A stretch of 64,000 bases of DNA from Datnioides undecimradiatus (lineage: Eukaryota; Chordata; Actinopteri; Lobotiformes; Datnioididae): positions 4,058,900 through 4,122,899 of the forward strand of contig WARS01001497.1 in NCBI GenBank assembly GCA_008933995.1, given 5' to 3'. The position numbers were made by a program, and so were the translations under genes. Below, piece after piece: positions 11,263-49,635 of this stretch (positions are counted from its first letter, which is position 1; every line of letters begins with the position of its first letter). The notes under the pieces are model-generated. The model ran no database searches and had not been told where the DNA came from. It was given only the letters and a program-made list of their open reading frames with translations.

Positions 11263-12030
11263 GTCTGCAGGTGCACAGACAGACAGCTGGTGGCGTCTGA
11301 TCTGCAGGGCGACAGGTTAATCCTCTGGCTTCATGTTGACCTGGCTTCTCTCTCTCTCCTTCCTGTCTTCCTCTCCTCGTCTCTCTTCTTCCTGTCTTCC
11401 TCTCTCCTTCTCGTCTCTCTTCTTCCTGTCTTCCTCTCTTTCTCCCGTCTCTCTGTCTGCTCTATTTAGTTATTTCAGTTTTCTATCGTCTCCCTTTGTC
11501 CCGCAGCTCTCTCTTCGTGTCTGTCTTCCTTCCTCCTTTTCTTCTTCCTCTTTCTGTCTCAGTTGAATTGAACCTTATGTATCTGGCTGTCTGTCTGCCT
11601 GCCAGTCTGTCCTGACAGTGGGGACATGCTGTGATGCAGCACACCCCCTGCTGGCAGGATGTGACCTCACACTGTTCCTGTTTTCTTCTTCTTCTCTTTG
11701 TTCTGCATCTTTTCTTCTGCAGCACTTTGTTTCTTTCTGTCATTTGTTTTCATGTCTGACTCGTTATCATCAGCATATCGATTAATGATCAGCTCGAATC
11801 AGCCTGTCCTGTGACCTGTCATTGATGACTGAAGAGTCTCCACACATCAGAAAAGTTTCCCATCATTCCTCTGTGATACTACTTTTTTTCTCACTCAGAG
11901 GTTTAATTCACAGTCTGAACCTCGTTATCATCGTTATGCCGACGTCATGACATCACAGGTCAAACTGCGGTGCCGTTTCAGAATTAGTTTGTAAATAAAA
12001 CTCTCATAAAACTCATTGGCCTCGTTCACA
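11263..12030. other. rapgef1 upstream region to dnm1 polyadenylation region
   Basis: No gene recognised. 11333-11560 is a CT-rich tract (TCTTCCTGTCTTCC units) just upstream of the rapgef1 start. 11,100 holds the end of a (CAT)n tract that belongs to the first rapgef1 intron. I cannot place a promoter with confidence. Confidence 0.5.
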
Positions 12031-12265
12031 CAAATTTTATTCATGTCTCTGTTGGCCCCTGATCACATGACACTAATGCACATATTAAAACTACACACAT
12101 ACACACTGTAACACACAGACACACAAACACGACAGTCTGGGCCGCTGCATATTTCAGTTTGATATATCGATATATGATCCTCACATACATATGGTACATT
12201 ATTATCTCCATATATCCTGTAAACATTTATATTAATACCATTCAGAGTGAACTACACACGATCAC

Positions 12266-12311
<46 letters not shown>

Positions 12312-13633
12312 CCGAGCTGCGTTCAACATGCAGCAACATGTGCAACACTTTACTATTAAAGAACATTTAAAAACACTTTTCATAACATCATTAAATCAGT
12401 TTGACTTCCATGCTGACACGAATCGACACTTCACAGCTACAAACACGTTGGAGCACGGCAGCATTTGTGGTGCTGAACGCAGCTCAGAGCTGCACGAACT
12501 CCACAGAATCACCACAAGAACAACACATACACAAGCAGAATAAATACATCCGATTGGTTTAGTCGACAAACAGTTGCAGCTCCGCATTCACTCTGCACAA
12601 TACGTCCTGCAACATGCCAACACGATTGAAATCAAACTGCGGGTCACAACATTTCAACCAAAATACAAAGTGTCAATCATTTACTATTGCTACACATTTC
12701 AGAGGAAACGACACTGATGTCAGCTGACACGCTGCTTCCTGTTTCAGCTTGTTCGTTTCATCTGAAATTATTCCAGAAACAACATGATGATGATCCACAG
12801 GGTGACAACTGGTTTAACACCAGTTAGAAAACTGGAGCCAATTAAAACCAATCAGAATAAGTGAAACCACCTGCAGCTGGGAACGGCTGGAACCAATTCA
12901 AACTGGTTAAAACCAGATGGTCATGACAAGATGAGGACAGCCGTCAGTGAAGTTGAACCATCTGGAAGAAAGCTAACAAATGCTAAATGCTAAATATGCT
13001 AAAACATCCACATTTTCTCGACAAGGTGACAGCTGACATCAGGCTGTCGTTTGAACAAGAACAGCAAATAATAAATAAATCAATAAATAGATCAATAAAT
13101 ATGTAAACAATATTTAAACTTTACACTGTAAAGAAAAGTTTCAGCGTCAGAACATCTGATCAGCTTCATCCCAAACAGACAGAGAAGTACAGTCAGCAGC
13201 TCGCTAACAGGCAGCAGCCTGCTAACAGTCAGCAGCTCGCTAACAGGCAGCAGCCCGCTAACAGGCTAACAGTCAGCAGCTCGCTAACAGGCAATGGCCT
13301 ATTAACAGGCTAACAGTCAGCAGCTCACTAACAGGCAGCAGCCTGCTAACAGGTTAACAGTCAGCAGCTCGCTAACAGGCGGAGGAATGAGACATCTTCA
13401 CTTCCACAGTATCTCTGGAGCCGACGCAGACCAGAGCTGATCAGTTTCATGTTTGTGTTGTTGCGATAGTGTGAGGCGGCAGACAGATAGGTGACCTGTC
13501 TCATTGTCCTGTGTGGACAGACAGCTGGACGACATATCTATACAATATTGCAATAATGTTGCTGATCATTTGTCACAATGTGCTCATAGTTAGTTATTAC
13601 TTTATTATTACATAAAGTTCACAGTAACATCAG

Positions 13634-13671
<38 letters not shown>

Positions 13672-13678
13672 GTTGAGG
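12031..13678 (-). other. Probable dnm1 3' UTR
   Basis: Lies directly after the dnm1 stop at 13679-13681. A minus-strand AATAAA (TTTATT at 12035-12040) could end the message. It contains a (GT)n run at 12269-12309, an (AC)n run at 13637-13669, and a tandem CTCGCTAACAGGCAGCAGCC repeat at 13190-13380. Confidence 0.6.
13190..13382. repeat. Minisatellite with CTAACAGGCAGCAG units
   Basis: Five to six imperfect units alternating CAGCAGCTCGCTAACAGG and CAGCAGCCTGCTAACAGG, in the likely dnm1 3' UTR. Transcribed on the minus strand, it would carry repeated CUGCUGCC/CUGCUGAC. Confidence 0.75.
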
Positions 13679-35640
<21,962 letters not shown>

Positions 35641-36698
35641 TCTCCCGCCAGAACCGAACGATACCGACTGCCTGTTAACCCGGTTATTATCCGGTAATTT
35701 ACCGGTTTATTACGACATGCTGTCGACTTTACTAACAGCTGACCGAATGATGTCAACATGAAACTACGAGGTGGTAGACATCCTGAGTTTCAAAATAAAA
35801 GTCAGGTTCAGCGCATCCGGCGAGAGGATGTCAAAATAAGAGCTGTCTGAGAGTTAGCGTTAATCATTTAAAGCATTTCCTGTTTATTTTAAACATGAAT
35901 GAGAAAGACCTGTTGTTGTGTCTGTGTGCTCATGCTTTTCGCAGCTGGATGTGGTGCTGATTGATTTAACAGTCGGAAGCAGCTGCTTCAGCATCGGCTG
36001 TGTCTGGGTAGGGGGAGGGGTGGACATGTCGTGTTACCTGCAGCCCCTCCCTCCTCCGTCAGTGTCTCAGGTGGAGCTCAGCCTTTGTCACTTTTCATCC
36101 GACCAGCAAACACGATGAGTGTCTCCTGTATTTCACCTTAAATCTTCTCTGTGCTGCTGCTCCGCAACATTAACCAGTGTTGGACCAGCATCTGAAACTG
36201 TTCTTTAAGTTTTTCCTCAGGTTCAGTTTGTTTTTGCGTCTTCATCGTCACAGTTTGTGGTTTGTGCTCATGATAAGTTGTTTGTTTGCTGCTCGTCAGG
36301 CTGACGTTACACAAATATCTGAACAAACGCACAAACATCAGCTTCTTATTTGTATTGTATTCATTTCATGTGTCAGACCTGCAGCCGCAGTGGTCACTGT
36401 TTCCTGCTGCATTTGTCACGGCTTTGTTTAAACCTGTCTGTCTCTCTGTCTGCCAGTCTGTCTGTCTGACGGGGCAAGTCATTTCCTGCTTCCGGTTCCA
36501 GAGAGATGTGTTGTTTTGTTTGAGATGAGTCCCTCTGATTCTTTTTGGCCCTGTTACAGAAGAACATGGAAGAGAACTATTTGTAATGTGTTTACAAACA
36601 AAAATGATTTGATAAACAAACACAAACATTTGTTAACAATCTTAGAAACCCTCCTGCAGTTCAGTTGTCTTGTGGCTCTGTCCCCAACAAGTGACATC
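35641..36698. other. Divergent intergenic region between fhip2b and the gelsolin-like gene
   Basis: About 1.06 kb between two divergent starts. No ORF is supported. 35780-35850 has a short GC-richer block near the fhip2b start. No canonical promoter element was picked out. Confidence 0.5.
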
Positions 36699-39540
<2,842 letters not shown>

Positions 39541-41036
39541 GCCATCCAGGAACTGTGACATCACTTCCTGTTAAAAAATGATAAAGGAGGTTGGCGTCTC
39601 ACTGCTCTGTTCTTTCAAATAAAGCCTGTCTGTCTGCCTGTTACTCATCGCCATGGCAACAGTTTAACTGTAACAGTTTATTGGAGCATCTCTTTATAAA
39701 TACTGACGATAAATAACAAGAACAGAAATGCTTGTAAATACAGAGACAGAAGCCACAGGGACCACAGCAGAGACAGTCCAGTCCACTACAGACCAGATCG
39801 GACCAGTTCAGACTGGACCAGTACTGACCAGACCAGACCAGACCAGACTAGACTAGTACCGACCAGACCAGACCAGTACAGTGCAGCACAGCCTAGTACA
39901 GTACAGACCAGTAGAGTACATTCCAATACAGACCAGTACAGTTCACTGCTGACAAGTACAATCCAGTCCAATACAAACATGTACAGTCTAGTATATGCTG
40001 GTACAGACCAGACCATGGAGTACAGGCCGATACAGACCAGACCAGTCCAGTTGAGTCCAGTCTACATACGACAGCAGAGAGAGAGTGTGTGTGCGTGTGT
40101 GTGTGTTCACAAACTTCTCATCACAATTTAAAGTTTTTACAGTTTTACAATAAAATTTTTTACATTAAAATCAGTAAAATTCTCTGAAACAACACAAACT
40201 AACGTCTAAACTCTGTCACGTCGAGCTCCAGACCAGATCAACTAAACTTTAACACTATGGAAGCCCAGAGTGGCCAAATGCTCCACTCAGATAAAGGTTG
40301 CCTCTTTGATTGAGCTACGCTAACAGTTTCCCTCTGCTTCCATTCTTTGTGCTAAGCCATGCTAACTCTCTCGGTATATAGGACACACCTGATCTGACTG
40401 AAAAGTGTCTGACTTCCTTTAAAACACAAACTATGACTTTGTTCAGATCAACCTCCATTAAACTGTCGACATAACACCTCTGAATAAAGTTTCAACTATT
40501 TCACCTAAACAGAAATGCTAAACCCCAGAGCCATATACAGCAGAGCTGATCCAGTCAGACCAGAGCCATATACAGCAGAGCTGATCCTGTCAGACCAGAG
40601 CCATATACAGCAGAGTTGCTGCAATAGGACAGAAAGCCATATATGGCTGGGGTGAGTTCAGACAGAGCAGAGCCATGTACAGGTGGAGTTGCTCCAGGTG
40701 AGCCGTAATAAAGACGTGCAGTTTGGTTGTTTGAAGTTTCTGACGCTCAACAGGAAGTACTTAAACAGGATATGATGTCAGACTTCATAAGATGTTCAAA
40801 AAGTAAACATGCAAAACAAAGCAGGAACTGGGGGGGTGACCTAGCAACAGGAGGTCAGAGGTCAGTCACATCTCTGTGGTGGCAGTTGATTGACAGATCA
40901 ACTTTGAGACTACATCAGCATTGATTGGTTGATTTTAAAAGGTGTGTGGCGAATTAATTGGCTCCACCTCCTGCTGCCTTTCACACATCTTGCTGATAAG
41001 CCTGTCCTCCTCCTCTCCATCAGAGCCAATCAGAGC
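39541..41036. other. Convergent 3' ends of the gelsolin-like gene (+) and dab2ip (-)
   Basis: AATAAA on the plus strand at 39618-39623 suits the gelsolin-like gene. TTTATT at 39677-39682 (AATAAA on minus) suits dab2ip, giving it a 3' UTR of about 1.35 kb. Two repeats are inside: CAGACCAGTACAG-type at 39775-40055 and a 37-38 bp unit (CCATATACAGCAGAGCTGAT) at 40530-40690. Confidence 0.6.
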
Positions 41037-44000
41037 TCAGCAGTTGCCGGAGTTACGAAATTCTCCGTTCTCGGTGATCTGCAGAGACGACGTGTTGCTA
41101 GGAGACAAGCCGTTCCTCTGTGATGTCACAGCGTAGCGCTCCTTCAGCTGGGTCAGTGCCGCCATCAGACGACTGTTGGCTGCATCAAGACTTGCAATCC
41201 TCTTCTCCTGAGAGACAGACAGGAAGTACATGTAAAGACCTCTTCACAATAAAAGACAGACAGGCAGACAAACAGACAAACAGCCAGAGAGACACAAACA
41301 GACAGACAGGCAGACAGACAGGTACCTGTGCCTCTATGATCTTCTGTTTGGAGTCGACCACGGCCTGCATGTCAGAGTGATCCTTCTTCAGCTCCTCCTC
41401 CACAGCCATCAACCTGCAAAGGTCAGATGTTAAACTGTATGTCTGCTGAGCACAGGCAGACAGGCAGGCAGAGAGACGGGCAGGTAGACAGGGAGAGCAC
41501 AGACCTGCTGATGATGCTGTTCATCTGGAGGTCTTTATCGTCCTGCAGCCTCCTCAGTCTGCTCTCTGTGTCCTCCAGCCGAGCCTGTGACCCCCCCCAC
41601 CCCACACACACACACACAAATACACAGACACACAGTCCCATTGGTCCAGCGGAGTCATGTGATCAAAGTCAGAGCGTTTGTTCTCTGTGATGAAGTTTTT
41701 CTTACAGCTGCCTTTGTTGTTTCCTCTGTTTGATGACAGATGTTTAATGATGTCATCAAATAAAAACCCTTATTCTGTTATTTGATTGGTTCACAGATTT
41801 GATCCATTTATTCAATGAAGTTTTGTTTATTATGAATGAAAACGTGTCAACACAGAAGCTGTGCAGCTGCTCCTCTGACTGGTAGATCAGGTGTGTTACA
41901 CACCTGGTACTCCTGCAGCATGCGCTGGTTCTGCTGATCCTGGATCAGCAATCGGGCTTCACACTCATCCTGCCGCAAAGCTGCAACTCGCAACTTCTCC
42001 TGCAGCAATGCAATCTCCTGCTGGTACTGAACACACACACAGAGTCAGAACAAGTACAAACCCAGTGGAACCGGTAGAGACCCAGTAGAACCAGTATAGA
42101 CCCAGTAGTCTCTTACCTTCTCTATGAGTGCATCATCATGACGATCATCCTCAGTCTCACCGTAGGAGGAGGCAGAGTTCATGTTGAGCAGCCAGGCGGC
42201 TGTACGGTCCAACGCACATGGAGATGGAGCCTAAACACACACACACGCATGCACGCACCAACCATAGCAACCACCTGAACGTGAAAACCTAAACCCAAAA
42301 CTAGACCCCGCCCAGACCACCATGCCCTGAAAACCAGGACTGCATCAAAACAAGTTACAGCAGTGTGTTAACCTGCTGTCTGACAGATAGACAGTTACTC
42401 AGACAGACAGGCAGTTAGTCAGACAGACAGGCAGACAGGTAGTCAGACAGACAGGCAGGCAGACAGTAAATCAGACAGACAGTTAGTCAGTCAGACAGAC
42501 AGACAGACTGGCAGACAGGCAGACAGTTAGATAGACAGGCAGTCAGACAGGCAGCCAGTTAGACAGACAGTTAGTCAGACAGACAGGCAGGCAGGCAGGC
42601 AGACGGGCAGTTAGTTAGACAGACAGACAGGCAGTTAGACAGACAGTCAGTTAGACAGGCAGGCAGTTAGACAGATAGTCAGACAGCTGCAAGGTGTGCG
42701 CTAGTTACCATGGAAAGCATGGTTACCTTGGCAGCGGGCCGTTGTTTCTCAGGGCTTTCTCCTTTGGATGATGATGACGTCTGTCGGAGCCGCGACTGGC
42801 TGCTGCTCGGCCAATCAGGACTCGATGACATCATGCTGCCGGAGGCTGGACGAGGGGGATAGGCGGAGCCACCACCACCACTGAGCATGCTGGGAGGCGT
42901 CCGACCTCGAGGAGGTCCTGGTGGAGCGGAGGAAGGTGGAGGAGGCTGATCGATGCGTCTCTGAGGACCAGAGGAGTTCTGACGAGGGGGAGCGGAACTA
43001 CCTGAGAGGGAGGAGCCACAACAGTGACATCATCAGTTCAGAAACAACCAATCAGACAGCTGTCCATGATGGATTCAGAGCCAACTGTTGAAGCCACATC
43101 TGGAGGTTTGTAATGAGGTCTGTAAATGAAACAGGTGAGCTCCACCTGGGTCGCTGCCTGATCCCCAATGAGAGGATTTCACACACCTGGATTTAGATAC
43201 TTGCACTGAATGAAACCTGGATCGTCCAGAAAACACAGCCTCTCGTCTGTGACTCCACTCTCACACGCCACGCTCAGCTGGCCTGGGTGGTGGCACTAGT
43301 TTCCTCATTTCTAAAAACTGGAGTTCACCACACTCCTTCCACTGAACTCTGCCTCTTTTGAGTACCATGCTGTCATGGTCACCTGGGTGCAACTCAAGTG
43401 ACTCTGTAACTGAACTCGACACGCTACTCTCGCCTATAGCTGATGATGACACACCACTGATCATCACTTCCTGTCCCCTCTGTCCTCTGTTGACCAACTG
43501 GTCTCCACCCCTCCCACACACAAGGCAGGCAATTACCCAGAGCTGCTCCACATCAAACCTAAAAGTTACCCCCCTGCACTTGTCTGACCATTTCTTCATC
43601 CAGTTCATCGCATCCCTACCAGAGCACACTCGCGCCCAACCTCATGTGGTCTCCTTCTGTCGAAAATCCACTCCCTCACACCGACTCAGCTCTCCAATGA
43701 TGTTTTGGCCACCCTGCCTCCTCACAACTGTTTTTCCACAGTCCCTGTCAATGAGGCCACAGAAGCACTCTGCTCCTCTCTGGCCTCTTCACTGAATGAC
43801 CTCTGCCCCCTGGCTTCTAAGCCAGCTCGCCACACACCCGAGTCCATTGCTCACTGACGCCATTAGACAGCAAAGGGTGGGACTCAGAGTGGCAGAGTGA
43901 AAATGGTGTAAATCCAGTGATCCTCCTGATCTCACTGTCTATCAGAGCAACCTAGCTTTATTCTCCTCCGCCAAAACCACTTACTACCAAAACAAGATCT

Positions 44001-47000
44001 GCGGTGCAGCAACAGATGCTCGTAGACTGTTTACTCTCTCATCAAGCCTCCTCCTCCTCCGACCCCCTCTCTGCTCACTCCGGACACATTTACGTGATTC
44101 TTCAGTGGAAAGGTATCTGCCATCAGCACCCAGGTCCCTATGCCAGACCGGCACCGTCTGCCACCCTCTGCTAACAGCACTACACTCAGCTCATTCTCCC
44201 CTCTGACTGAGGAAGCAGTGTCCAGGCTTCTGCTGGGCTCTTGTCCAACCACCTGTCCCTTGGACCCAATCCCATCTGCCCTCCTTCAGGCCGTCTCTCC
44301 AGCTCTGAACCCCGCAATCACACACAACTCCTCTGTCGCTACAGGTGTGTTTCCCAAAACAATCAAACCACACTCAACCCTTCTCAGGTTGAAACCTACA
44401 GACCAGTCTCACTCCTCCCCTTCTTTTTTTTTGATACTTAAATTTTTATTAGTCTTATTAACAACACATACAAAACTGCACAGTACAATGGTGTAAAGAA
44501 AAAAGAAAAAACATCACGACCAGGCACTTGGGATCTTCTATAAAAATAATAATATGTGTTAGTTCAGACAGGGTATCTATTTAGTATTAATTCTTTAGTT
44601 TTACATGTATCATGTGGAACACAAATGACACTCTTCAAATAGAGGTCATGTGTGGCAAACAAACACCATCAAGAAAAAATAATTAGGGGGGCAAAGATCA
44701 GCAGCCATCCTCCTTATTCAACAAAAACCTTGACCATTTCTCCCATCGTACACAGTACAAATCCTTTCTCAATCTCAGCAAAAAGGTCAGTCTCTCCATC
44801 TCATGAATCCCTTCCACAATTTCTACCCAATTGTTGACTGTAGGTGGATCAGTTTGTAACCATTTATGAGTGATTGCTTTTTTTGCTGCCACAGTCAATA
44901 TTTTCAGGAGGTATCTGTTATTACCCCCTCCGGTAGATCACCGAGATAAATAGTTGTGAATGTTAGGGGAATCTGCTGTTTAAGAATACACTGTATGTTT
45001 CTCAAAATATTCTCCCAAAATGGTCTTAACCTCGGGCAGCTCCAAAAGATGTGGTGATGGTTTGCCTCATTGTCTCCACAATGTCTCCAGCATGTGTGTG
45101 CTGTTGACCTTAGATATACTTTCATTTTTGGTGTAATAAAAAAACAAACAAGGTTTTTCCAACAGAATTCACGCCAGTATATAGAGCAAGGAGTTGAAAA
45201 AACAGTTTCACACATGTTCTTCCATTGCTGAGTGGATATTTTATCATTTATCATCAGATGGCTGATTTATAAGTACCAGTATATGCTTTTGTTATTAGTT
45301 GTATTATTTCATTGGGTTCTGTAGTTTCACTTATCCAAATTTCTTTCCAAAAGTACTGCCGTAACTGTAGATATCTAAATAAAAATCATGTTTTTCCAAG
45401 TTGCATTTTTCACTTAGCGCTTGAAATCTTTGTAGTGCATTCTTGTCCATTATACTACAGTAGGTAGTAATACCTTTTTTACTACCTTTTTAAATCTAGA
45501 GTCCATGCTATTTGGCTTAAAATCTGTATCATATTCAATCCATCTGAATTTTTTAAATTGCTTCCACAAATTTAATTGCTTTAGTACATCAAACCAAGTG
45601 TGTAGTGTGAATGTGATGATGGGGTTCAGATGTTTTTTGTAGGCCATCATTAATTTATAGTCTCCAATCATTGCTTGCATGGGGATCTCCCTGCATTCTC
45701 TCACCATGTCCTTCCATTTTGCTTCATATCTATTGTCACACCAGAGGATCACAGTTTTTAACTGGGCAGCGTGGTAATAATCCTTGAGATTAGGGAGAGA
45801 CACACCACTGTTTTCCTTATTAATGGTTAATGTATTGTACCTAATTCTTGTTTTTTTCCCATTCCAAATAAAGCGTGAGATTTGTTTGTCCCATTCATGA
45901 AATTGGTTGGTTGGAATTTTAACCGGCAATGACATAAATAGGTATAATAATTTGGGTAGAATAGACATTTTTATTATGTCAATTCTTGCACTAAAGCTCA
46001 GTAGCGATACTGACCAACTAATAAGATCTTCTTTCATTTTCTTGTTTACAGTTTCATAGTTTTTCTTATATAAATCATTAAGACAGTGTGTTAACCAAAC
46101 TCCCAAATACTTGATTGCTTTTTGAGACCAGTCAATTGGTATTCTCTGTTTGAGCTCATGCAATGGGGTGTAATTAAACATTAATATTTGGGTTTTTTGT
46201 ACGTTAAGTTTATAACCGGAATATGTGCCAAATGTGTCAAGGAGATTTAAAAGGATAGGAAAGCTTTTTTCTGGATCAGTAATATATAGCAACACGTCAT
46301 CAGCGTACATTGCTATTTTATGTTCTATATTATTAATCATGATTCCTTGTATATTACATTGTTCTCTTATTGCCTGCGCTAAAGGTTCCAAGTAAAGTGC
46401 AAAGAGAGTTGGTGATAGAGGGCATCCCTGACAGGTACTCCTCCCCTTCTTATCAAAAATACTGCAGTCCAACCAGGTCTCTGGAGACCTCCCAGGACAC
46501 AATCTATATGACCCACGCCAGTCTGGCTTCAAACAAGGCCACTCTACTGGGCCTGTGCTCCCCTCAGTAGCAGGATCACTCCGCTCTGCCAGAGCTGCTG
46601 GCCAGTCCTCAGCTCGACTCCTGCTCCATCTGTCGACGGCCTTCGACACTATTAACCACCAAGTCCTCCTCTCTACTCTCACCACACTCGACTTCTCAAG
46701 ATCCGCCTCCGCTGGTTCTAGTCAAACCTCTCTGACAGTATCATGGAGGGGGAAATGTCTAAACCTCACTCCCTACCCACAGGGGCGCCCCAGGGGTCAG
46801 TGCTGGGTCCCCTCCTGTTCTCAATATACACAACCTCTCTCTGCTATATCATTGGCTCCTGTGGCTTCTCATAGCACTGCTACTGTGACGACACACAACT
46901 CTTCCTTTCTTCCCCCTGATGATCAGTCCTCACTGACGTCTCCAAACAGATGAAGGAACACCACCTCCAGCTCAACCTTTCTCAGCCTGAGCTCCTGGGC

Positions 47001-48916
47001 GTCCAAGCAAAACACTCTTTACACCAGATCAGCATCCACTGATTTCGTACCTGTGAGTGTCTCGGTGAGCGACAGAGCTCGTCTGGAGTACTCTTCTCCA
47101 CTGCTGCTGCTTGACATGGCCGACATCCTCTCCCCTCTCTCTCCCCCTCCCAGCCCCACTGACATCTGGGTTAGAAATGCCGGTTTGGTTGCCACGGCGT
47201 TCCTCTCATCTGCATTCCCCTGTGACCCCACTGAGCCGTCTGAAGGTGTGGCATCCGTTTGCTGCCGTGGCGAAGTGGTGGTCATGTGATACACAGGGTT
47301 CTGGAAAGAGAGGGGGAGGAGCCCTGTCCTCCGCTGCCACTGACTGTCGTCAAGGCCGTCGCTGGGGGAGGAGTCCTGCAGGTCAACCAGGGACAGACTA
47401 CAGCTCTCGTTGGTCAGATCTTGCCCCTCCCTTCGGGCCCCATTAGTCATCTCAAACCCCGCCTCATTCTCGTTGGGCTCTGAGTAGGATGAGCTTGGAG
47501 CTGGAGAGCCCTGCAGCCCTATAGGAAGTGACATCACCACAACAGGAAAGGTCACATTGAGAGGTCAAAGGTGATGGACTGACATCAGGATAAAGTTCAA
47601 AGGTCACCTGATGCCGGCTGCAGGCTGGAACCTTTAGTGACAAAGAACAGGTCCTTGTTCTCCGGAGTCGGAGACGGGAGTCTGGTGAAGTCTACCAGCC
47701 TACACACACACACAGACACGCAGAGACACACAGACACGCAGAGACACACACGCAGAGACACACAGAGACACACACACAGACACAGAGACACACGCACAGA
47801 ATCAGCACATTGGAAACACTTGACTTTGATCAGTGTGTGTCCTGACCACAGATGAATGCTAACGCTAACAGGAGCCATGATGCTAACCCTCCATCGAGTC
47901 CAACACCGCCCTGCAGGCCTATTGAGGGATTACAAGTTGCTAGCGGAGGCGACAGGGGGGGCGAGAGCGGCGGTGGGGACAGAGGGGGCGGGGAAACGAC
48001 TTGCTGAGGCTCTGGAGAGGACACGGACACACCCCCTGGATTAGCCACACCCCCTGGGTTAGCCAGAGCCATCGACACGTCTCTGAGGATTCGAGGAAGA
48101 GGGCCGAGCTTCGACAGACAGGACTTGGGAGAGACAGACAGGTAAAGAGAGAGTGACAGTGAAATGAACTGTCCTTTAATTAGTCAACATTGTCTTTGCT
48201 GCTGATTGAGCATATTGATTAGATGACTGACTAATCAGATTGAGAGTTAGAGACTGACAGGTACAGACGTCCTGCAGCACCTGCTCAGGTGTGCTACCTG
48301 GTCAAGCTCGGTCAGCAGGGTGTGCAGGCTGGACAGCTCCCGGCCGAGGTCGATGTACCCATCGAAGCCAGCAGTATGGTTCAGTCCGTCCGGGTTTGAG
48401 ATCTCCTGCAGGAAACGCTGCATGCTGCTCCACTGGCGCTCCACAAAGTCATTCATGAACAGCATGTACTCCTCCTTCGTCCCAAACCTGCAGCCACAGG
48501 TAACCAGAAAACAAGGTGCAGGTAAACAAACAGCACAGGTATTCATCTTCAGGTAACAGGTTCCCAAAGCCCTGCTACTCCTTCACAACAAAAGCCCTGC
48601 TGCTCCTTCACAATTAAAGCCCATGTTTACTTGCTGAAGTTGGCCAGTGTCTGGATGACTTTGGCGATGAGGGTTAAAGTTCTCGCTGAGCGCTCATCCG
48701 GGTATTCCTGCATCAGGTCAAACAATGATGGTGACATCACAGCTGGACACAGGAAGCGCAGGAATAATGAGGCGCTGATGAGACGCTCGCTGATGTCTGG
48801 TCGCCCCCGGTTACCACACTCCTGTCGCCATGATGCAAACACCTCCTTCAGCTCCCGGGGGAAGACCCTGAATGGGAGGGTTACTGATTTAGATTGTAAC
48901 CCCCTTGATGTACCGT

Positions 48917-48954
<38 letters not shown>

Positions 48955-49590
48955 AGAATGTGTGCTTGTTCTGTGTGTGCATGTACCTGTATGAGTCGAG
49001 GATTTTGCAGAAGGCAAGTTCGCAGCACATCCTCAGGTTGGCCTGATGCTCTGAGAGGTCAGAGGTCGCACAGCGAGATGGGTCGACCTCACAGTTCTCA
49101 TCTGACTCATACAGAGCTTTAATAAACTCCCCTGAATAACACAGACACACACAGACACACAAGTGTTAATGTGCTCCAACCCCCCCCCCCCCGTAAGTGT
49201 GTGCATGTTGTGTGTCATCTTGTGTGTACCAAGGGCATCCTGCAGGTACTTCTGCCCAATCAGCTTCAGGTATTCCTCTATACTCTTTGTCGCCAGTGTG
49301 TTCTCTCTGAAGATCAGCTGGTCATTGTCACGGCAACGGTCTACCTCTGACATTATTAGGTCTGTCAGGAAGTCCTGCAAAAAAAGGTCAAAGGCCATCT
49401 TCACATGGTTCAATTTAATTTAACCCCCTGGTTGTGACCTGGTCATGTGATCCTGGATCTGACCTGGTTTCTTGAAGTTAATGTGACAGACCTCCAGGTT
49501 GGCGCCCCCCAAAATCAGAAAATCATAGTTGTATTTACTTTGAACAATTTCAGTTTGTCCATTTAAGTTGTTTCAGGGCTTCAGCTGAGT

Positions 49591-49635
<45 letters not shown>

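Noticed and set aside
45450..46685. A single 411-codon LINE ORF on the minus strand.
   Set aside because: Its first 80 or so codons are antisense of the host LINE; the true L1 part begins at 46436, at the target duplication.
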